Origin: Ensifer sp. LC163
GTDB taxonomy: Bacteria; Pseudomonadota; Alphaproteobacteria; Rhizobiales; Rhizobiaceae
Length of the DNA: 64,000 bases
Assembly: GCF_001695855.1 (NCBI RefSeq)
Contig: NZ_MBSS01000012.1
Coordinates: forward strand, 248,001-312,000
Direction: 5' to 3'
Every line of letters begins with the position of its first letter. Positions within the stretch are counted from its first letter, which is position 1. Of the stretch, positions 1 to 9,170 are shown piece after piece. Under the pieces are notes generated by a model that made no database searches, had not been told where the DNA came from, and saw only the letters and a list, made by a program, of their open reading frames with translations. Position numbers and translations under genes: made by a program.

Positions 1-111
1 GATACGACCGGCGAAGGCGAAGGCGAGACCCCGGCCGGCACGCCGGGCCAGGCACCGTCGGGTTCGCCCGACCAGGCGCCGGTTGACGACGCTCCGGCCA
101 CCAGCGGTTGA
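1..111 (+). CDS. C-terminal tail of a CvpA-like membrane protein (partial)
   Basis: An open frame enters from the left edge and ends at TGA 109-111. Only 36 residues are visible. They are rich in Gly, Pro, Glu, Asp and Ala, with no recognisable motif, as in the disordered tail of a membrane protein. The assignment rests on position alone: in Rhizobiaceae the gene directly upstream of purF is commonly cvpA, whose product has such a low-complexity C terminus. The gene is followed by a strong terminator, so it is a separate transcription unit from purF. Confidence 0.45.
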   Translation, partial: DTTGEGEGETPAGTPGQAPSGSPDQAPVDDAPATSG

Positions 112-128
112 GACATGGAAAAACTGCC

Positions 129-160
129 GACAAAGCCCGCTGCGCGGGCTTTGTCCTTTT
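129..160 (+). terminator. Rho-independent terminator between the cvpA-like gene and purF
   Basis: A perfect 12-bp stem (gacaaagcccgc at 129-140, its complement at 144-155) has a 3-nt loop and is followed by CCTTTT. It lies 17 bases after the stop of the upstream gene. Confidence 0.85.
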
Positions 161-255
161 GGGAATAACGCTTGAGTCCGTTTTCAGCTAAGATCGCTTG
201 AAGACGGCGAGCCTGATCACGATATGCGCACCGGCACGGAGCAAAGGCGACTGTG

Positions 256-1746
256 ATGACCGATCTGAGATCCACGGAAATCCATGACGAACTCGATGGC
301 GATACCCTGCACGAAGAGTGCGGCGTCTTCGGCATCCTGGGGCACCCGGATGCGGCGGCGCTGACGGCGCTCGGCCTGCATGCGCTCCAGCATCGTGGCC
401 AGGAGGCCGCCGGTATCGTCACCTTCGATGGCAAGCAGTTCTGCACCGAAAAGCGCATGGGCCTCGTCGGCGACCACTACACCGACCCCGCGACGCTGGC
501 GAAGCTCCCGGGCTTCATGTCGATCGGCCACACGCGCTACTCGACGACAGGCGAAGTAGCGCTGCGCAACGTCCAGCCGCTGTTTGCCGAGTTGCATGAA
601 GGCGGCATCGCGATCGCCCATAACGGCAACTTCACCAACGGCCTGACGCTGCGCCGCCAGATCATCACCGATGGTGCCATCTGTCAGTCGACCTCCGATA
701 CCGAAGTCGTCCTTCACCTCATCGCCCGCTCGAAGCATGCCTCGACCACCGACCGCTTCGCCGACGCGATCGCGCAGGTCGAAGGCGGCTATTCCATGCT
801 GGCGCTGACCCGCACCAAGCTGATCGCCGCCCGTGACCCGCACGGCATCCGTCCGCTCGTCATGGGCGAACTCGACGGCAAGCCGATCTTCTGCTCGGAA
901 ACCTGCGCACTCGACATCATCGGCGCCAAGTTCGTGCGCGACGTCGAGAATGGCGAAATCATCATCTGCGAGATCCAGTCCGACGGCTCGATCTCGATCG
1001 ACGCCCGCAAGCCGCTCGCCCCGCAGCCGGAGCGGCTCTGCCTGTTCGAATACGTCTATTTCGCCCGTCCGGATTCGGTCGTCGGCGGTCGCAGCATTTA
1101 TGTCTCGCGCAAGAACATGGGCATCAATCTCGCCAAGGAGTCGCCCGTCGAGGCGGACGTGGTGGTTCCGGTGCCGGACGGCGGTACGCCGGCCGCGCTC
1201 GGCTATGCGCAGCAGAGCGGCATTCCCTTCGAATACGGCATCATCCGCAACCACTATGTCGGCCGCACCTTCATCGAGCCGACGCAGCAGATCCGCGCCT
1301 TCGGCGTCAAGCTCAAGCACTCCGCCAACCGTGCGATGATCGAAGGCAAGCGGGTCGTGCTCGTCGACGATTCGATCGTGCGCGGCACCACGTCGGTGAA
1401 GATCGTGCAGATGATGCGGGACGCGGGCGCGCGCGAAGTGCATGTGCGCGTCGCCAGCCCGATGATCTTCCACCCGGACTTCTACGGCATCGACACGCCG
1501 GACCGTGACAAGCTGCTGGCCAACCAGCATGCCGACCTCGCCTCCATGTGCCGCTTCATCGGCGCGGACTCGCTCGAGTTCCTGTCGATCGACGGCCTCT
1601 ACGAGGCTGTGGGCGGCGTCAAGCGCGATCCCAAGGCGCCGCAGTTCACCGATCACTATTTCACCGGGGACTATCCGACACGCCTTCTCGACCAGGAAGG
1701 CGCCAGCAACGTCCGCAAACTCTCGGTTCTCGCCAGCAACGGATAA
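256..1746 (+). CDS. purF: Amidophosphoribosyltransferase
   Basis: PurF makes 5-phosphoribosylamine from PRPP and glutamine, the first committed step of purine synthesis in the cytosol. The 496-residue product has an N-terminal class-II glutamine amidotransferase domain. A short propeptide precedes Cys22 in HEECGVFG, which becomes the N-terminal nucleophile after processing. GHTRYSTTG and AHNGNFTN follow. The C-terminal phosphoribosyltransferase half carries the PRPP-binding segment VVLVDDSIVRGTTS. Length is normal for the family. A GTG directly before the ATG (253) could also start; AAGG at 244-247 suits either. An SDR gene follows after 12 bases and is probably co-transcribed. Confidence 0.97.
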   Translation: MTDLRSTEIHDELDGDTLHEECGVFGILGHPDAAALTALGLHALQHRGQEAAGIVTFDGKQFCTEKRMGLVGDHYTDPATLAKLPGFMSIGHTRYSTTGEVALRNVQPLFAELHEGGIAIAHNGNFTNGLTLRRQIITDGAICQSTSDTEVVLHLIARSKHASTTDRFADAIAQVEGGYSMLALTRTKLIAARDPHGIRPLVMGELDGKPIFCSETCALDIIGAKFVRDVENGEIIICEIQSDGSISIDARKPLAPQPERLCLFEYVYFARPDSVVGGRSIYVSRKNMGINLAKESPVEADVVVPVPDGGTPAALGYAQQSGIPFEYGIIRNHYVGRTFIEPTQQIRAFGVKLKHSANRAMIEGKRVVLVDDSIVRGTTSVKIVQMMRDAGAREVHVRVASPMIFHPDFYGIDTPDRDKLLANQHADLASMCRFIGADSLEFLSIDGLYEAVGGVKRDPKAPQFTDHYFTGDYPTRLLDQEGASNVRKLSVLASNG

Positions 1747-1758
1747 TCAGACAATAAA

Positions 1759-2499
1759 ATGACGATCAATTTGAAAGACCGGGTCGCCGTCGTCACCGGC
1801 GCATCGCGCGGTATCGGCTATTTCACGGCCCTCGAACTCGCCAAGGCTGGCGCCCACGTCGTCGCCTGCGCCCGCACCGTCGGCGGCCTCGAAGAATTGG
1901 ATGACGCCATCAAGGCGGTCGGCGGCTCGGCAACGCTCGTTCCCTTCGATCTCGCCGACATGGCTGCGATCGACAAGCTTGGCGGCGCGATCAACGAACG
2001 CTGGGGCAAGCTCGACATCATGGTCGCCAATGCCGGCGTGCTCGGCACCATCTCGCCGATCGGCCATGTCGAGGCCAAGGTGTTCGAGAAGGTGATGAAC
2101 ATCAACGTCAATGCCACCTGGCGCCTGATCCGCACGCTCGAGCCGTTGCTGATCAAGTCCGATGCCGGACGCGCGCTCATTCTTTCCTCGAGCGCTGCGC
2201 ACAAGTGCAAGCCGTTCTGGGGCCCCTACTCCGCCTCCAAGGCCGCGGTCGAGGCGCTCGCCCGCACCTGGGCCGGCGAGACGCAGCGGCTGCCGCTGCG
2301 CATCCTCAGCGTCGATCCGGGCGCAACCCGCACCGCCATGCGCGCCCAGGCCATGCCCGGCGAAGATCCGGAAACCGTGCCGCATCCGGCCGAAGTCGCA
2401 GCCCAGTTGCTGCCGCTGGTGGGTCCGGATCAGACCGAGACCGGCAAGCTTTACATCGTTCGCGAAAAGAAGATCGTCGATTATCGCCTGCCGGCGTGA
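1759..2499 (+). CDS. SDR-family NAD(P)-dependent oxidoreductase
   Basis: This is a 246-residue classical short-chain dehydrogenase. The Rossmann motif TGASRGIG lies at residues 13-20, NAG at about 91-93, catalytic serines near 143-145, and YSASK gives Tyr157 and Lys161. The substrate cannot be told from sequence. It begins 12 bases after purF with a weak ribosome site and is followed by a strong terminator, so purF and this gene form one unit. The purF-SDR pairing is common in rhizobia, but I know of no established link to purine synthesis. Confidence 0.9.
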   Translation: MTINLKDRVAVVTGASRGIGYFTALELAKAGAHVVACARTVGGLEELDDAIKAVGGSATLVPFDLADMAAIDKLGGAINERWGKLDIMVANAGVLGTISPIGHVEAKVFEKVMNINVNATWRLIRTLEPLLIKSDAGRALILSSSAAHKCKPFWGPYSASKAAVEALARTWAGETQRLPLRILSVDPGATRTAMRAQAMPGEDPETVPHPAEVAAQLLPLVGPDQTETGKLYIVREKKIVDYRLPA

Positions 2500-2523
2500 C
2501 GACGACCACAGAGCTTAAATCAA

Positions 2524-2553
2524 AAAGGCCACCGTGCTTCCACGGTGGCCTTT
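2524..2553 (+). terminator. Rho-independent terminator after purF-SDR
   Basis: A 13-bp perfect stem (aaaggccaccgtg at 2524-2536 and its complement at 2541-2553) has a CTTC loop. A-rich and T-rich flanks on the two sides let it work in both directions, suiting its place between convergent genes. Confidence 0.85.
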
Positions 2554-2578
2554 GTTATTGCGCTGAAGTTCAGGGTTA

Positions 2579-2677
2579 AAGCGCGTCGCGATCGTTGGAT
2601 TCGCTTACCGCACTTTAAGCCCTTGTTTTTGCGCATGTCATTATCGCAAAACCGCTGCGCACTTTTGCGCGACATGC
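2579..2677. repeat. Rhizobial palindromic intergenic repeat, family 2, copy 1
   Basis: This roughly 100-bp element shares the core cttgtttt-gcgca-tgtc ... cgcaaaaccgct-gcgcactttt with copies near 10168, 23265 and 58106. The ends gcgcatgtc and gcgcgacatgc pair, so the transcript would fold into a hairpin. It ends directly at the stop codon of pssA and may shape that mRNA's 3' end. It resembles the RIME-type mosaic elements described in Rhizobiaceae. Confidence 0.65.
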
Positions 2678-2678
2678 G

Positions 2679-3554
2679 TCAGTCCTTGTCGCCCGGCAAG
2701 CCGTCGCCGCCATCTGCGGGATGGGCCGGCCAGTCGCCGCCATATTTGCGCTGCCAGGAGCGGGCGCCGAACGGCAGCGTGATCAGGTAGCCAAGCGCCG
2801 TCACCGCCATCGTCTCCCAGGTATAGGTCATCAGCGTCGCGACATAGAAGACGACCACGAGAATGACCGGCAGGACGAGATCGCGGCGCACGCGGCTGTT
2901 TTCCGACTTGCCCGACCAGACCGGCAGACGGCTGACCAGCAGGAAGGCAATCAGCACGGTGTAACCGGATGCGATCAGCGCCATGGTGCGCTCGGGTGCC
3001 AAGCCCAGCAGGCCGAGATAGACCGGCAGCAACACCAGCATGGCGCCCGCCGGCGCAGGCACGCCGACGAAATACTCCGACTGCCACGCGGCCTTGGACT
3101 GGCGCTCGGCCATGACGTTGAAGCGCGCCAAGCGCAGACCGCAGGCGATCGCGTAGATCAACGCAGCAATCCAGCCGATCGAGCGGGCCTGATCCAGGAT
3201 GAAGACGTAGAGAACGAGAGCCGGTGCGACACCGAAGTTGATGATATCGGCGAGCGAGTCCATCTGGCCGCCGAAGTTCGACGTCGCCTTCAAGAGGCGG
3301 GCGACGCGACCGTCGATAGCGTCGAGAAAGGCCGCAAGCAACACCATGGCAACGGCGAGCTCGATGCGGTTTTCGAAGGCGAGCCGGATGCCGGAGAGAC
3401 CCGCGCAGATCGCCAGTACGGTGATCATGTTCGGGATCATCAGCCGCAGCGGTATTTCGCGCAGTCGAGGGCCGCGGCCGGTGTCGTTGGAACCATTCGC
3501 CTCGCCCGCGACTTTCGGCGGCTCGGCTGGGTTTTCCTGTTGAGGACCTTCCAT
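2679..3554 (-). CDS. pssA: CDP-diacylglycerol--serine O-phosphatidyltransferase
   Basis: PssA joins CDP-diacylglycerol and serine to give phosphatidylserine at the inner membrane, feeding Psd. The 291-residue protein has the complete CDP-alcohol phosphatidyltransferase signature: Asp78, Asp81-Gly82, Ala85-Arg86, Gly95, Asp99 and Asp103, in the spacing D-x2-DG-x2-AR-x8-G-x3-D-x3-D. About eight hydrophobic segments follow a polar N terminus of about 35 residues. It starts 9 bases after psd on the same strand, so the two genes form a phosphatidylethanolamine operon. Confidence 0.95.
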   Translation of the reverse strand: MEGPQQENPAEPPKVAGEANGSNDTGRGPRLREIPLRLMIPNMITVLAICAGLSGIRLAFENRIELAVAMVLLAAFLDAIDGRVARLLKATSNFGGQMDSLADIINFGVAPALVLYVFILDQARSIGWIAALIYAIACGLRLARFNVMAERQSKAAWQSEYFVGVPAPAGAMLVLLPVYLGLLGLAPERTMALIASGYTVLIAFLLVSRLPVWSGKSENSRVRRDLVLPVILVVVFYVATLMTYTWETMAVTALGYLITLPFGARSWQRKYGGDWPAHPADGGDGLPGDKD

Positions 3555-3563
3555 AGGGGCTCC

Positions 3564-4262
3564 TTATGCGCGGCGGCTGATGACCGGGCCCTTGGCCGAG
3601 CCGAATTCGGCGAGCACGGTTTCCCCGGCAATCGCGGTCTGGCCGAGGCTGACGCGGGGCTCGACACCTTCCGGCAGGAAGACGTCGAGGCGCGAACCAA
3701 AGCGGATGAGGCCGAAACGCTCGCCCGCGTCGAGCGAGGCGTTTTCATACTTCCAGCAGATGATGCGACGGGCGACGAGACCGGCGATCTGCACGACGCC
3801 GATAGCGCCGTGCTTCGTCTGGATGACGAGGCCGTTGCGCTCGTTCTCATGGCTGGCCTTGTCGAGGTCGGCGTTGACGAACTTGCCGGCGCGGTAGGCG
3901 ATGCGGCTGATGGTACCGGTCATCGGCGCACGGTTCACATGGCAGTTGAAGACGTTCATGAACACCGAGATGCGCAGCATCGGCTCGGAGCCGAGACCCA
4001 GCTCTTCCGGCGGCGTCACCATGGCGATCGACGAAACGCGGCCGTCGGCCGGGCTGATCACCAGATCGTCGTCGATCGGCGTCATGCGCTCGGGATCGCG
4101 GAAGAAATAGGCGCACCAGGCGGTGAGCAGGAAGCCGATCCACATCAGCGGCTCCCACAGGAAGCCCAGCACCAGCGACACGACGAAGAAGATCGCGATG
4201 AAGCGATAGCCTTCCTTGTGCACCGGAACGAGCGTGTTGCGCACCGTATTGACCAAGCTCAT
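3564..4262 (-). CDS. psd: Phosphatidylserine decarboxylase proenzyme
   Basis: Psd decarboxylates phosphatidylserine to phosphatidylethanolamine at the membrane. The 232-residue protein is the short (PSD-A type) form. Hydrophobic segments lie near residues 20-52, and FRDPER near 54. Gly189-Ser190 in RFGSRLDV is the self-cleavage site, where the serine becomes the pyruvoyl group of the alpha subunit. It is the first gene of the psd-pssA operon. Confidence 0.95.
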   Translation of the reverse strand: MSLVNTVRNTLVPVHKEGYRFIAIFFVVSLVLGFLWEPLMWIGFLLTAWCAYFFRDPERMTPIDDDLVISPADGRVSSIAMVTPPEELGLGSEPMLRISVFMNVFNCHVNRAPMTGTISRIAYRAGKFVNADLDKASHENERNGLVIQTKHGAIGVVQIAGLVARRIICWKYENASLDAGERFGLIRFGSRLDVFLPEGVEPRVSLGQTAIAGETVLAEFGSAKGPVISRRA

Positions 4263-4375
4263 GAACTCTACTCCAGATTTGATGTGGAACGTGACCTAGC
4301 GCGAAATGCCGCCCGCGGCAACGCTGGCCGCCCGACAGCGACAAAACGCGTCGCGATCAGCCAAAGGCAGCATCG

Positions 4376-6286
4376 TCAAACGGCCGGCTCCCCGCGCGTG
4401 ACGATGCCGAGGTCGTCGCTCTCGCGCACACGCTTCAATTGTTCTTCCGCCTGGGTCGCCTCACGCTGACGGCTCCACATGGAAGCATAAAGTCCGTCGC
4501 GCTCGATCAGTTCCCCATGCGTGCCGCGCTCGGCGATGACGCCGTCCTTGAGCACGATGATTTCATCGGCATTGATCACTGTCGAAAGCCGATGGGCTAT
4601 GACCAGCGTCGTGCGGTTGCGGGAAACGACGTCGAGCGCCGACTGGATTTCCTGTTCCGTGCGAGTGTCGAGCGCCGAGGTTGCCTCGTCGAGGATGAGG
4701 ATCGGCGGCGCCTTGAGGATCGTGCGGGCGATAGCGACGCGCTGCTTCTCACCGCCCGAAAGCTTCAGCCCGCGCTCTCCGACCATCGCCTGGAAACCTT
4801 CGGGAAGCGACTGGATGAAGCTGGCGATCTGCGCTGCTTCAGCCGCCGCCACGACCTCCTCCTCGGTGGCCGAAACGCGTCCGTAGCGGATGTTGTAGGC
4901 GATGGTGTCGTTGAACAGCACCGTATCCTGCGGCACCATGCCGATGACCCCGCGCAGGCTCTTCTGCGTCACATCGCGCACGTCCTGCCCGTCGATGGTG
5001 ATCGTGCCCTGCTGCACGTCGTAGAAGCGATAGAGAAGCCGAGAGAGCGTCGATTTGCCGGCACCTGAGGGGCCGACGACGGCAACCGTCTTGCCGGCCG
5101 GCACCTGGAAGCTGATGCCCTTGAGGATCGGCCGCGCCGAATCATAGGCGAAGTGCACGTCCTTGAAGGCAATGGCACCGTTAGCGATGGCAAGCTGTCG
5201 CGCACCCGGGCGATCAGCCACTTCTGCTTCGACGTCGAGCAGATCGAACATGTGTTCGATGTCGGTCAGGCCCTGTCGGATTTCGCGATAGACGAAGCCG
5301 ATGAAATTGAGCGGGATGGCAAGCTGGATCAGCATGGCATTGATGAAGACGAAGTCGCCGAGCGTCTGCTCGCCGCGCTGCACCGCGAGTGCCGACATGA
5401 CCATCATGACGGCCGTGCCCGCCCCAAAGATCATCGCCTGGCCGAAGTTGAGCCAGCCGAGCGACGTCCAGACTTGGGTCGCCGCCTTCTCATAGCGCTG
5501 CATGGATCTGTCGAAGCGCTTGGCTTCCATCTCTTCGTTGCCGAAATATTTGACGGTCTCGAAGTTCAAGAGCGAGTCGATCGCCTTGGTATTGGCGTCG
5601 GTGTCGCTGTCGTTCATGGAGCGGCGGATGGCGATGCGCCAGTCGCTCGCCTTGACGGTGAACCAGATATAGAGCCAGACGGTGATGGCCGTGACCAGCA
5701 GGTAGCTGAAACCGTAGCCCCACCAGAAGATCACGGCGGTCAGCAGGAATTCGATCAGCGTCGGAACACTGTTCAGAATGGTGAAGCGAACGATGGTCTC
5801 GATGCCCTTGGTGCCGCGCTCGATCACCCGAGACAGGCCGCCGGTGCGCCGCTCCAGGTGAAAACGCAACGACATCTGGTGCATGTGCACGAAGGTCTTG
5901 TAGGCGAGCTGCCGGACCGCATGCTGCCCGACGCTGGCAAACAGCGCGTCGCGCAGTTGATTGAGCCCCGCCTGCAGCAGGCGCGCGAGGTTATAGGCAA
6001 GCACCAGGATGACCGCGCCGGTCAGGAACTGCGGCAGAAAACCCAGCGCGTCGGGCTTGTTGTTGAGCGCGTCCGTCGCCCACTTGAAGAAATAAGGAAC
6101 GAGGATCAGCACGACCTTGGCAATCACCAGGATGATCGTTGCCCAGACGACCCGTAGCTTCAGATCCGCCCGATCCGAAGGCCACATATAGGGCCACAGG
6201 TTGACGATGGTCCGAAACGGGTTGCTCGTATCGGCGGAGATCGTCTTCGTCTGGTTTGCAGGTGCCACGTCTTGATCCGCCTTCAC
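4376..6286 (-). CDS. ABC exporter, Atm1/HMT1 type (fused permease and ATPase)
   Basis: This 636-residue half-transporter has six membrane helices in residues about 45-340 and a C-terminal nucleotide-binding domain. Walker A GPSGAGKST is at 405-413, the signature LSGGEKQ at 509-515, and Walker B ILILDEAT at 529-536, followed by an H-loop in VIAHRLST. The segment NFETVKYFGNEE (about 241-252) is characteristic of the Atm1/ABCB7/HMT1 group, which exports glutathione-linked sulfur or metal compounds. It would act as a homodimer in the inner membrane. The exact substrate is inferred from the family only. A 113-bp gap separates it from psd downstream. Confidence 0.88.
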   Translation of the reverse strand: MKADQDVAPANQTKTISADTSNPFRTIVNLWPYMWPSDRADLKLRVVWATIILVIAKVVLILVPYFFKWATDALNNKPDALGFLPQFLTGAVILVLAYNLARLLQAGLNQLRDALFASVGQHAVRQLAYKTFVHMHQMSLRFHLERRTGGLSRVIERGTKGIETIVRFTILNSVPTLIEFLLTAVIFWWGYGFSYLLVTAITVWLYIWFTVKASDWRIAIRRSMNDSDTDANTKAIDSLLNFETVKYFGNEEMEAKRFDRSMQRYEKAATQVWTSLGWLNFGQAMIFGAGTAVMMVMSALAVQRGEQTLGDFVFINAMLIQLAIPLNFIGFVYREIRQGLTDIEHMFDLLDVEAEVADRPGARQLAIANGAIAFKDVHFAYDSARPILKGISFQVPAGKTVAVVGPSGAGKSTLSRLLYRFYDVQQGTITIDGQDVRDVTQKSLRGVIGMVPQDTVLFNDTIAYNIRYGRVSATEEEVVAAAEAAQIASFIQSLPEGFQAMVGERGLKLSGGEKQRVAIARTILKAPPILILDEATSALDTRTEQEIQSALDVVSRNRTTLVIAHRLSTVINADEIIVLKDGVIAERGTHGELIERDGLYASMWSRQREATQAEEQLKRVRESDDLGIVTRGEPAV

Positions 6287-6401
6287 TCTTTCGCAAGCCC
6301 AGGCGGATGGTCATGCCAATCCACCGGGTCGCGCAATTACGGCTCAACGCCTCGGACCTTGGACAAGGACATCGGGGCACATCGTCGCCATCCAATGAAA
6401 A

Positions 6402-6425
6402 GCGGCGTCTCGTTGAAGACGCCGC
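6402..6425 (-). terminator. Terminator after the LysM gene
   Basis: A 9-bp perfect stem (gcggcgtct at 6402-6410, complement at 6417-6425) has a 6-nt loop. On the minus strand it is followed by TTTCATT. It lies about 60 bases past the LysM stop. Confidence 0.7.
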
Positions 6426-6486
6426 CTTATTTGACAGATAGGTCTCCGTCGACACCACCGCAATGCGATTGAGGTCGATGAGCAGC

Positions 6487-8232
6487 CTATTGTTCGTGTT
6501 TCATGTGCTTCTTGTGAATTTCCCGCGACTCTTCGTCGGAAAGCGCCTGATCCGGAACGCCGAACACCTGGCCCGGACGGATCCGGTCGGGGTTTTCGAT
6601 CTGGGCCTGGTTGGCGAGGTAGATCGTGGTGTAACGAACGCCCGCGCCATAGACACGCCGTGAAATTTGCCAGAGCGTATCGCCGCGACGGATGATGACC
6701 GAGCTCTTGCTTTCCTTCAGCGGCGCCTGCTCCACCGTTTCCGGCTGCGCCTGGGTTTTCGCCGAGGCCACGGAAGGCTGCGCGGCCGCGACATCATTGA
6801 CGATCGAGCTGCCGGCACCCTTGACCTTCGATGCGCCGGAAGCCTCGGCGACCTCGCCCGATGCGGCGGGCTGCGCCTTGGCGGCAACCGCCGGCGTCAC
6901 GCTGCCGCGTTCGGCGAGAATGGCCCCGACCGATGCCTCGACCTTGGTCAAGGCCGTGGCGACGCTCGAGGGATCCTGCGACGCCTCTTTCAGCACGGCC
7001 AGCGCATCAGCTGCAGCCTTCGACGTCCGGGCCGCTTCGTCAGCCAACGCCTGGTCGGAATTGTCCGTCAGCCTGAAGTCGGCCAGTGACTTCAGCGCAA
7101 ACTCGCTTGCGGAGCGTGCTGCCGCGAGTTGCTCGCCCGTCGGCACCTTGCCGTTGGAGAAGAGCCCCTTCAGCAGCGCGAGCGCCTTGCCTGCTTCGGC
7201 GCGCAGCCCGTCGAGGCCGGCCGTTGCGGCCGCAGAAACCGGGCCGGCAATGGCCGCGACCTGGCTACCTGCCGGACGGTCGAACGGAACCGATGCACGC
7301 ATCACGACTTTGCTTGCGTCGTCGCTCAGCATGTCGGCGCGGATGATGTGGCTGCCGACCGAAAGGTCGATCTGGCCGTCGACGACGAAGTGGCCCTTGT
7401 CGTCGGCCTTGATTTCGCCGAGCAGCTTGTCGTCCGCATAGATGCGAACCAAGGCGCCGGGCTTTGCGCTACCGGCGACGAACATCTTCGCGCCCTCGAT
7501 CTCGACGGCGGTCACCTGCAGCCCGGCAGCGGCACTTGGCTTTGCCGCCGTTGCATCGCTCGTCGTCTGCGCCGTTGCAGACGCCACGTCGGCGGAAGTT
7601 CCCGCAGCTGGCTGCGACGCTGATGCGTCGGCTGTCTGCGCCGCGCCGGCCAGGGCGTCGGGCGTGGTGAGCAGCCGGCTGGCCGCGCCCGGCTTGGAGA
7701 CCATGGCAAGCAGTTGTCCCGTCGGGTCCTTCGGCACGGAAACCGTCGCGACCTCATGCGAATTCTTGGCAACGCCATCTTCGCCGACGGCGCGCAGGGT
7801 CAGCTGATAGTCTCCGGCCGGAAGCGGCTTGTCGAAGACAGCGGCGAAATCGCCGGTCACGCCGACATCCGCCGTTCCGACGACGGTGGTGCCGTTGAGG
7901 ATCTCGAGCTTGGAGCCCGGTGCGGCATGACCGGCAACGACGGTCGAACCATCGGGCTCGACGCGCAGGACGTCGAAGCCGGGAATGGACGGGTCTTCTG
8001 CCGGCGCTTTCGCATCGGTGGCGCTTGCCGCAGCCTCGTTGCTTGCGCCCGCACTGGGCTGAGGCCCGCCATTCGACGATGCCGCATCAGTGGTTTGGGC
8101 AGGGCCGTTTGCCGCGCCATCGACTGAGGCTTCCTTGCCGCCACGCAAATTCGGTTGAACTACAAAAATCATCAACGCTGTTGCTGCCGCAAGGACAGTA
8201 AGGGCCACCCAGCCGGCCTTGTTCTTGATCAT
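6487..8232 (-). CDS. Membrane-anchored LysM-domain protein
   Basis: The 581-residue protein has one N-terminal membrane helix (residues about 8-26 of the chosen start). A long Ala/Ser/Thr-rich periplasmic region follows, with bacterial Ig-like segments around VEPDGSTVVAGHAAPG and VEGAKMFVAGSAKPG-like repeats. A C-terminal LysM domain begins at IIRRGDTLWQISRRVYG and ends in RPGQVFGVPD. It probably binds peptidoglycan while anchored in the inner membrane; no catalytic domain is visible. The start at 8232 is preferred over the upstream GTG (8244) because GGAGAG precedes it at normal spacing. It is divergent from the LOG gene. Confidence 0.85.
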   Translation of the reverse strand: MIKNKAGWVALTVLAAATALMIFVVQPNLRGGKEASVDGAANGPAQTTDAASSNGGPQPSAGASNEAAASATDAKAPAEDPSIPGFDVLRVEPDGSTVVAGHAAPGSKLEILNGTTVVGTADVGVTGDFAAVFDKPLPAGDYQLTLRAVGEDGVAKNSHEVATVSVPKDPTGQLLAMVSKPGAASRLLTTPDALAGAAQTADASASQPAAGTSADVASATAQTTSDATAAKPSAAAGLQVTAVEIEGAKMFVAGSAKPGALVRIYADDKLLGEIKADDKGHFVVDGQIDLSVGSHIIRADMLSDDASKVVMRASVPFDRPAGSQVAAIAGPVSAAATAGLDGLRAEAGKALALLKGLFSNGKVPTGEQLAAARSASEFALKSLADFRLTDNSDQALADEAARTSKAAADALAVLKEASQDPSSVATALTKVEASVGAILAERGSVTPAVAAKAQPAASGEVAEASGASKVKGAGSSIVNDVAAAQPSVASAKTQAQPETVEQAPLKESKSSVIIRRGDTLWQISRRVYGAGVRYTTIYLANQAQIENPDRIRPGQVFGVPDQALSDEESREIHKKHMKHEQ

Positions 8233-8475
8233 GCCACTCTCCACAGGAGCGGAGCGACGCTCCGCGCATGCCCTCTCATCGGCCTACGGCGCGGGGCTTG
8301 TACTATCATTATAGCGCAACTGCGAGCTACCCGCCCGATTTCTTCAATCGATCCCTGAAATTGCTAGCGTTTCCGGGAGTAGCAGACAAGCAGCCGCCCT
8401 TGCTGCAAGCGCCGTGAACCAAGCTTTCCCCTCATTTTTCTTGACCCTTGCTGCGCTGCAATGTTTTTTGGCCGG

Positions 8476-9096
8476 ATGAACACTGAAGCCAGCACGATTC
8501 GATCCATCTGCGTCTACTGCGGCTCGCAGCCCGGACGTGACCCGATTTACATGGAAGCCGGCCGCGCACTCGGCCGCTCGATCGCCGACCACGGCCTGCG
8601 ATTGGTCTATGGCGGCGGCACCCGCGGCATCATGGGAGCGGTCGCAAGCGGCGTGCTTTCCAATGGCGGCGAAGTCACCGGCATCATCCCCGAATTCCTG
8701 ATGGACAAGGAAGCGACGCGCCATTCGCTCGGCCAGCTGAACGAACTGATCGTCACCGCCGACATGCATGAGCGCAAGCACACGATGTTCGAGCGCGCCG
8801 ACGCCTTCGTCGCGCTGCCGGGTGGTATCGGCACTCTGGAAGAGATCGTCGAGATCATGACCTGGGCGCAGCTCGGGCGCCACCGCAAACCAATGGTCTT
8901 CGGCAACATGAACAATTTCTGGAAGCCGATGCTGGATCTGCTGCAGCACATGCGCGGCGAAGGCTTCGTCCACACCGCCCATCTCGTCCAGCCGCTCGTC
9001 GTCGACAAGGCCGAGGACATCGTGCCGGCAATCCTTGCAGCCGCCAAGGGTGCGGACGGCCGCGAAGGCGAAGCCGAGATCATCTCGCGCCTCTAG
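8476..9096 (+). CDS. LOG-family protein (cytokinin riboside 5'-monophosphate phosphoribohydrolase type)
   Basis: LOG enzymes release free base from nucleoside 5'-monophosphates; many were once called lysine decarboxylases. The 206-residue product shows the Rossmann-like N terminus ICVYCGSQPG, Arg100-Lys101, and the signature PGGIGTLEE at 115-123. These hold the known catalytic Arg and Glu. Length fits TIGR00730. An in-frame ATG at 8461 would add five residues (FFGR type) without a better ribosome site, so the inner ATG is chosen. The true substrate in this bacterium is unknown. Confidence 0.88.
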   Translation: MNTEASTIRSICVYCGSQPGRDPIYMEAGRALGRSIADHGLRLVYGGGTRGIMGAVASGVLSNGGEVTGIIPEFLMDKEATRHSLGQLNELIVTADMHERKHTMFERADAFVALPGGIGTLEEIVEIMTWAQLGRHRKPMVFGNMNNFWKPMLDLLQHMRGEGFVHTAHLVQPLVVDKAEDIVPAILAAAKGADGREGEAEIISRL

Positions 9097-9121
9097 TCGC
9101 CGACTGCCTCCCAAGAATCGG

Positions 9122-9150
9122 AAAAGGCGCGCCGGACGGTCGCGCCTTTT
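9122..9150. terminator. Bidirectional terminator between LOG and rarD
   Basis: A 10-bp perfect stem, aaaaggcgcg (9122-9131) with cgcgcctttt (9141-9150), has a 9-nt loop and then TT. It lies between convergent genes and can serve both strands. Confidence 0.85.
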
Positions 9151-9170
9151 TTCATTTTCTGCATGGTCGC

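Noticed and set aside
217-1656. 479-codon open frame opposite purF
   Set aside because: An antisense shadow of purF without ribosome site or domain.
2721-4469. 582-codon open frame opposite psd-pssA
   Set aside because: Translation is low-complexity His/Arg/Asp/Glu-rich sequence and spans two well-supported genes plus their gap.
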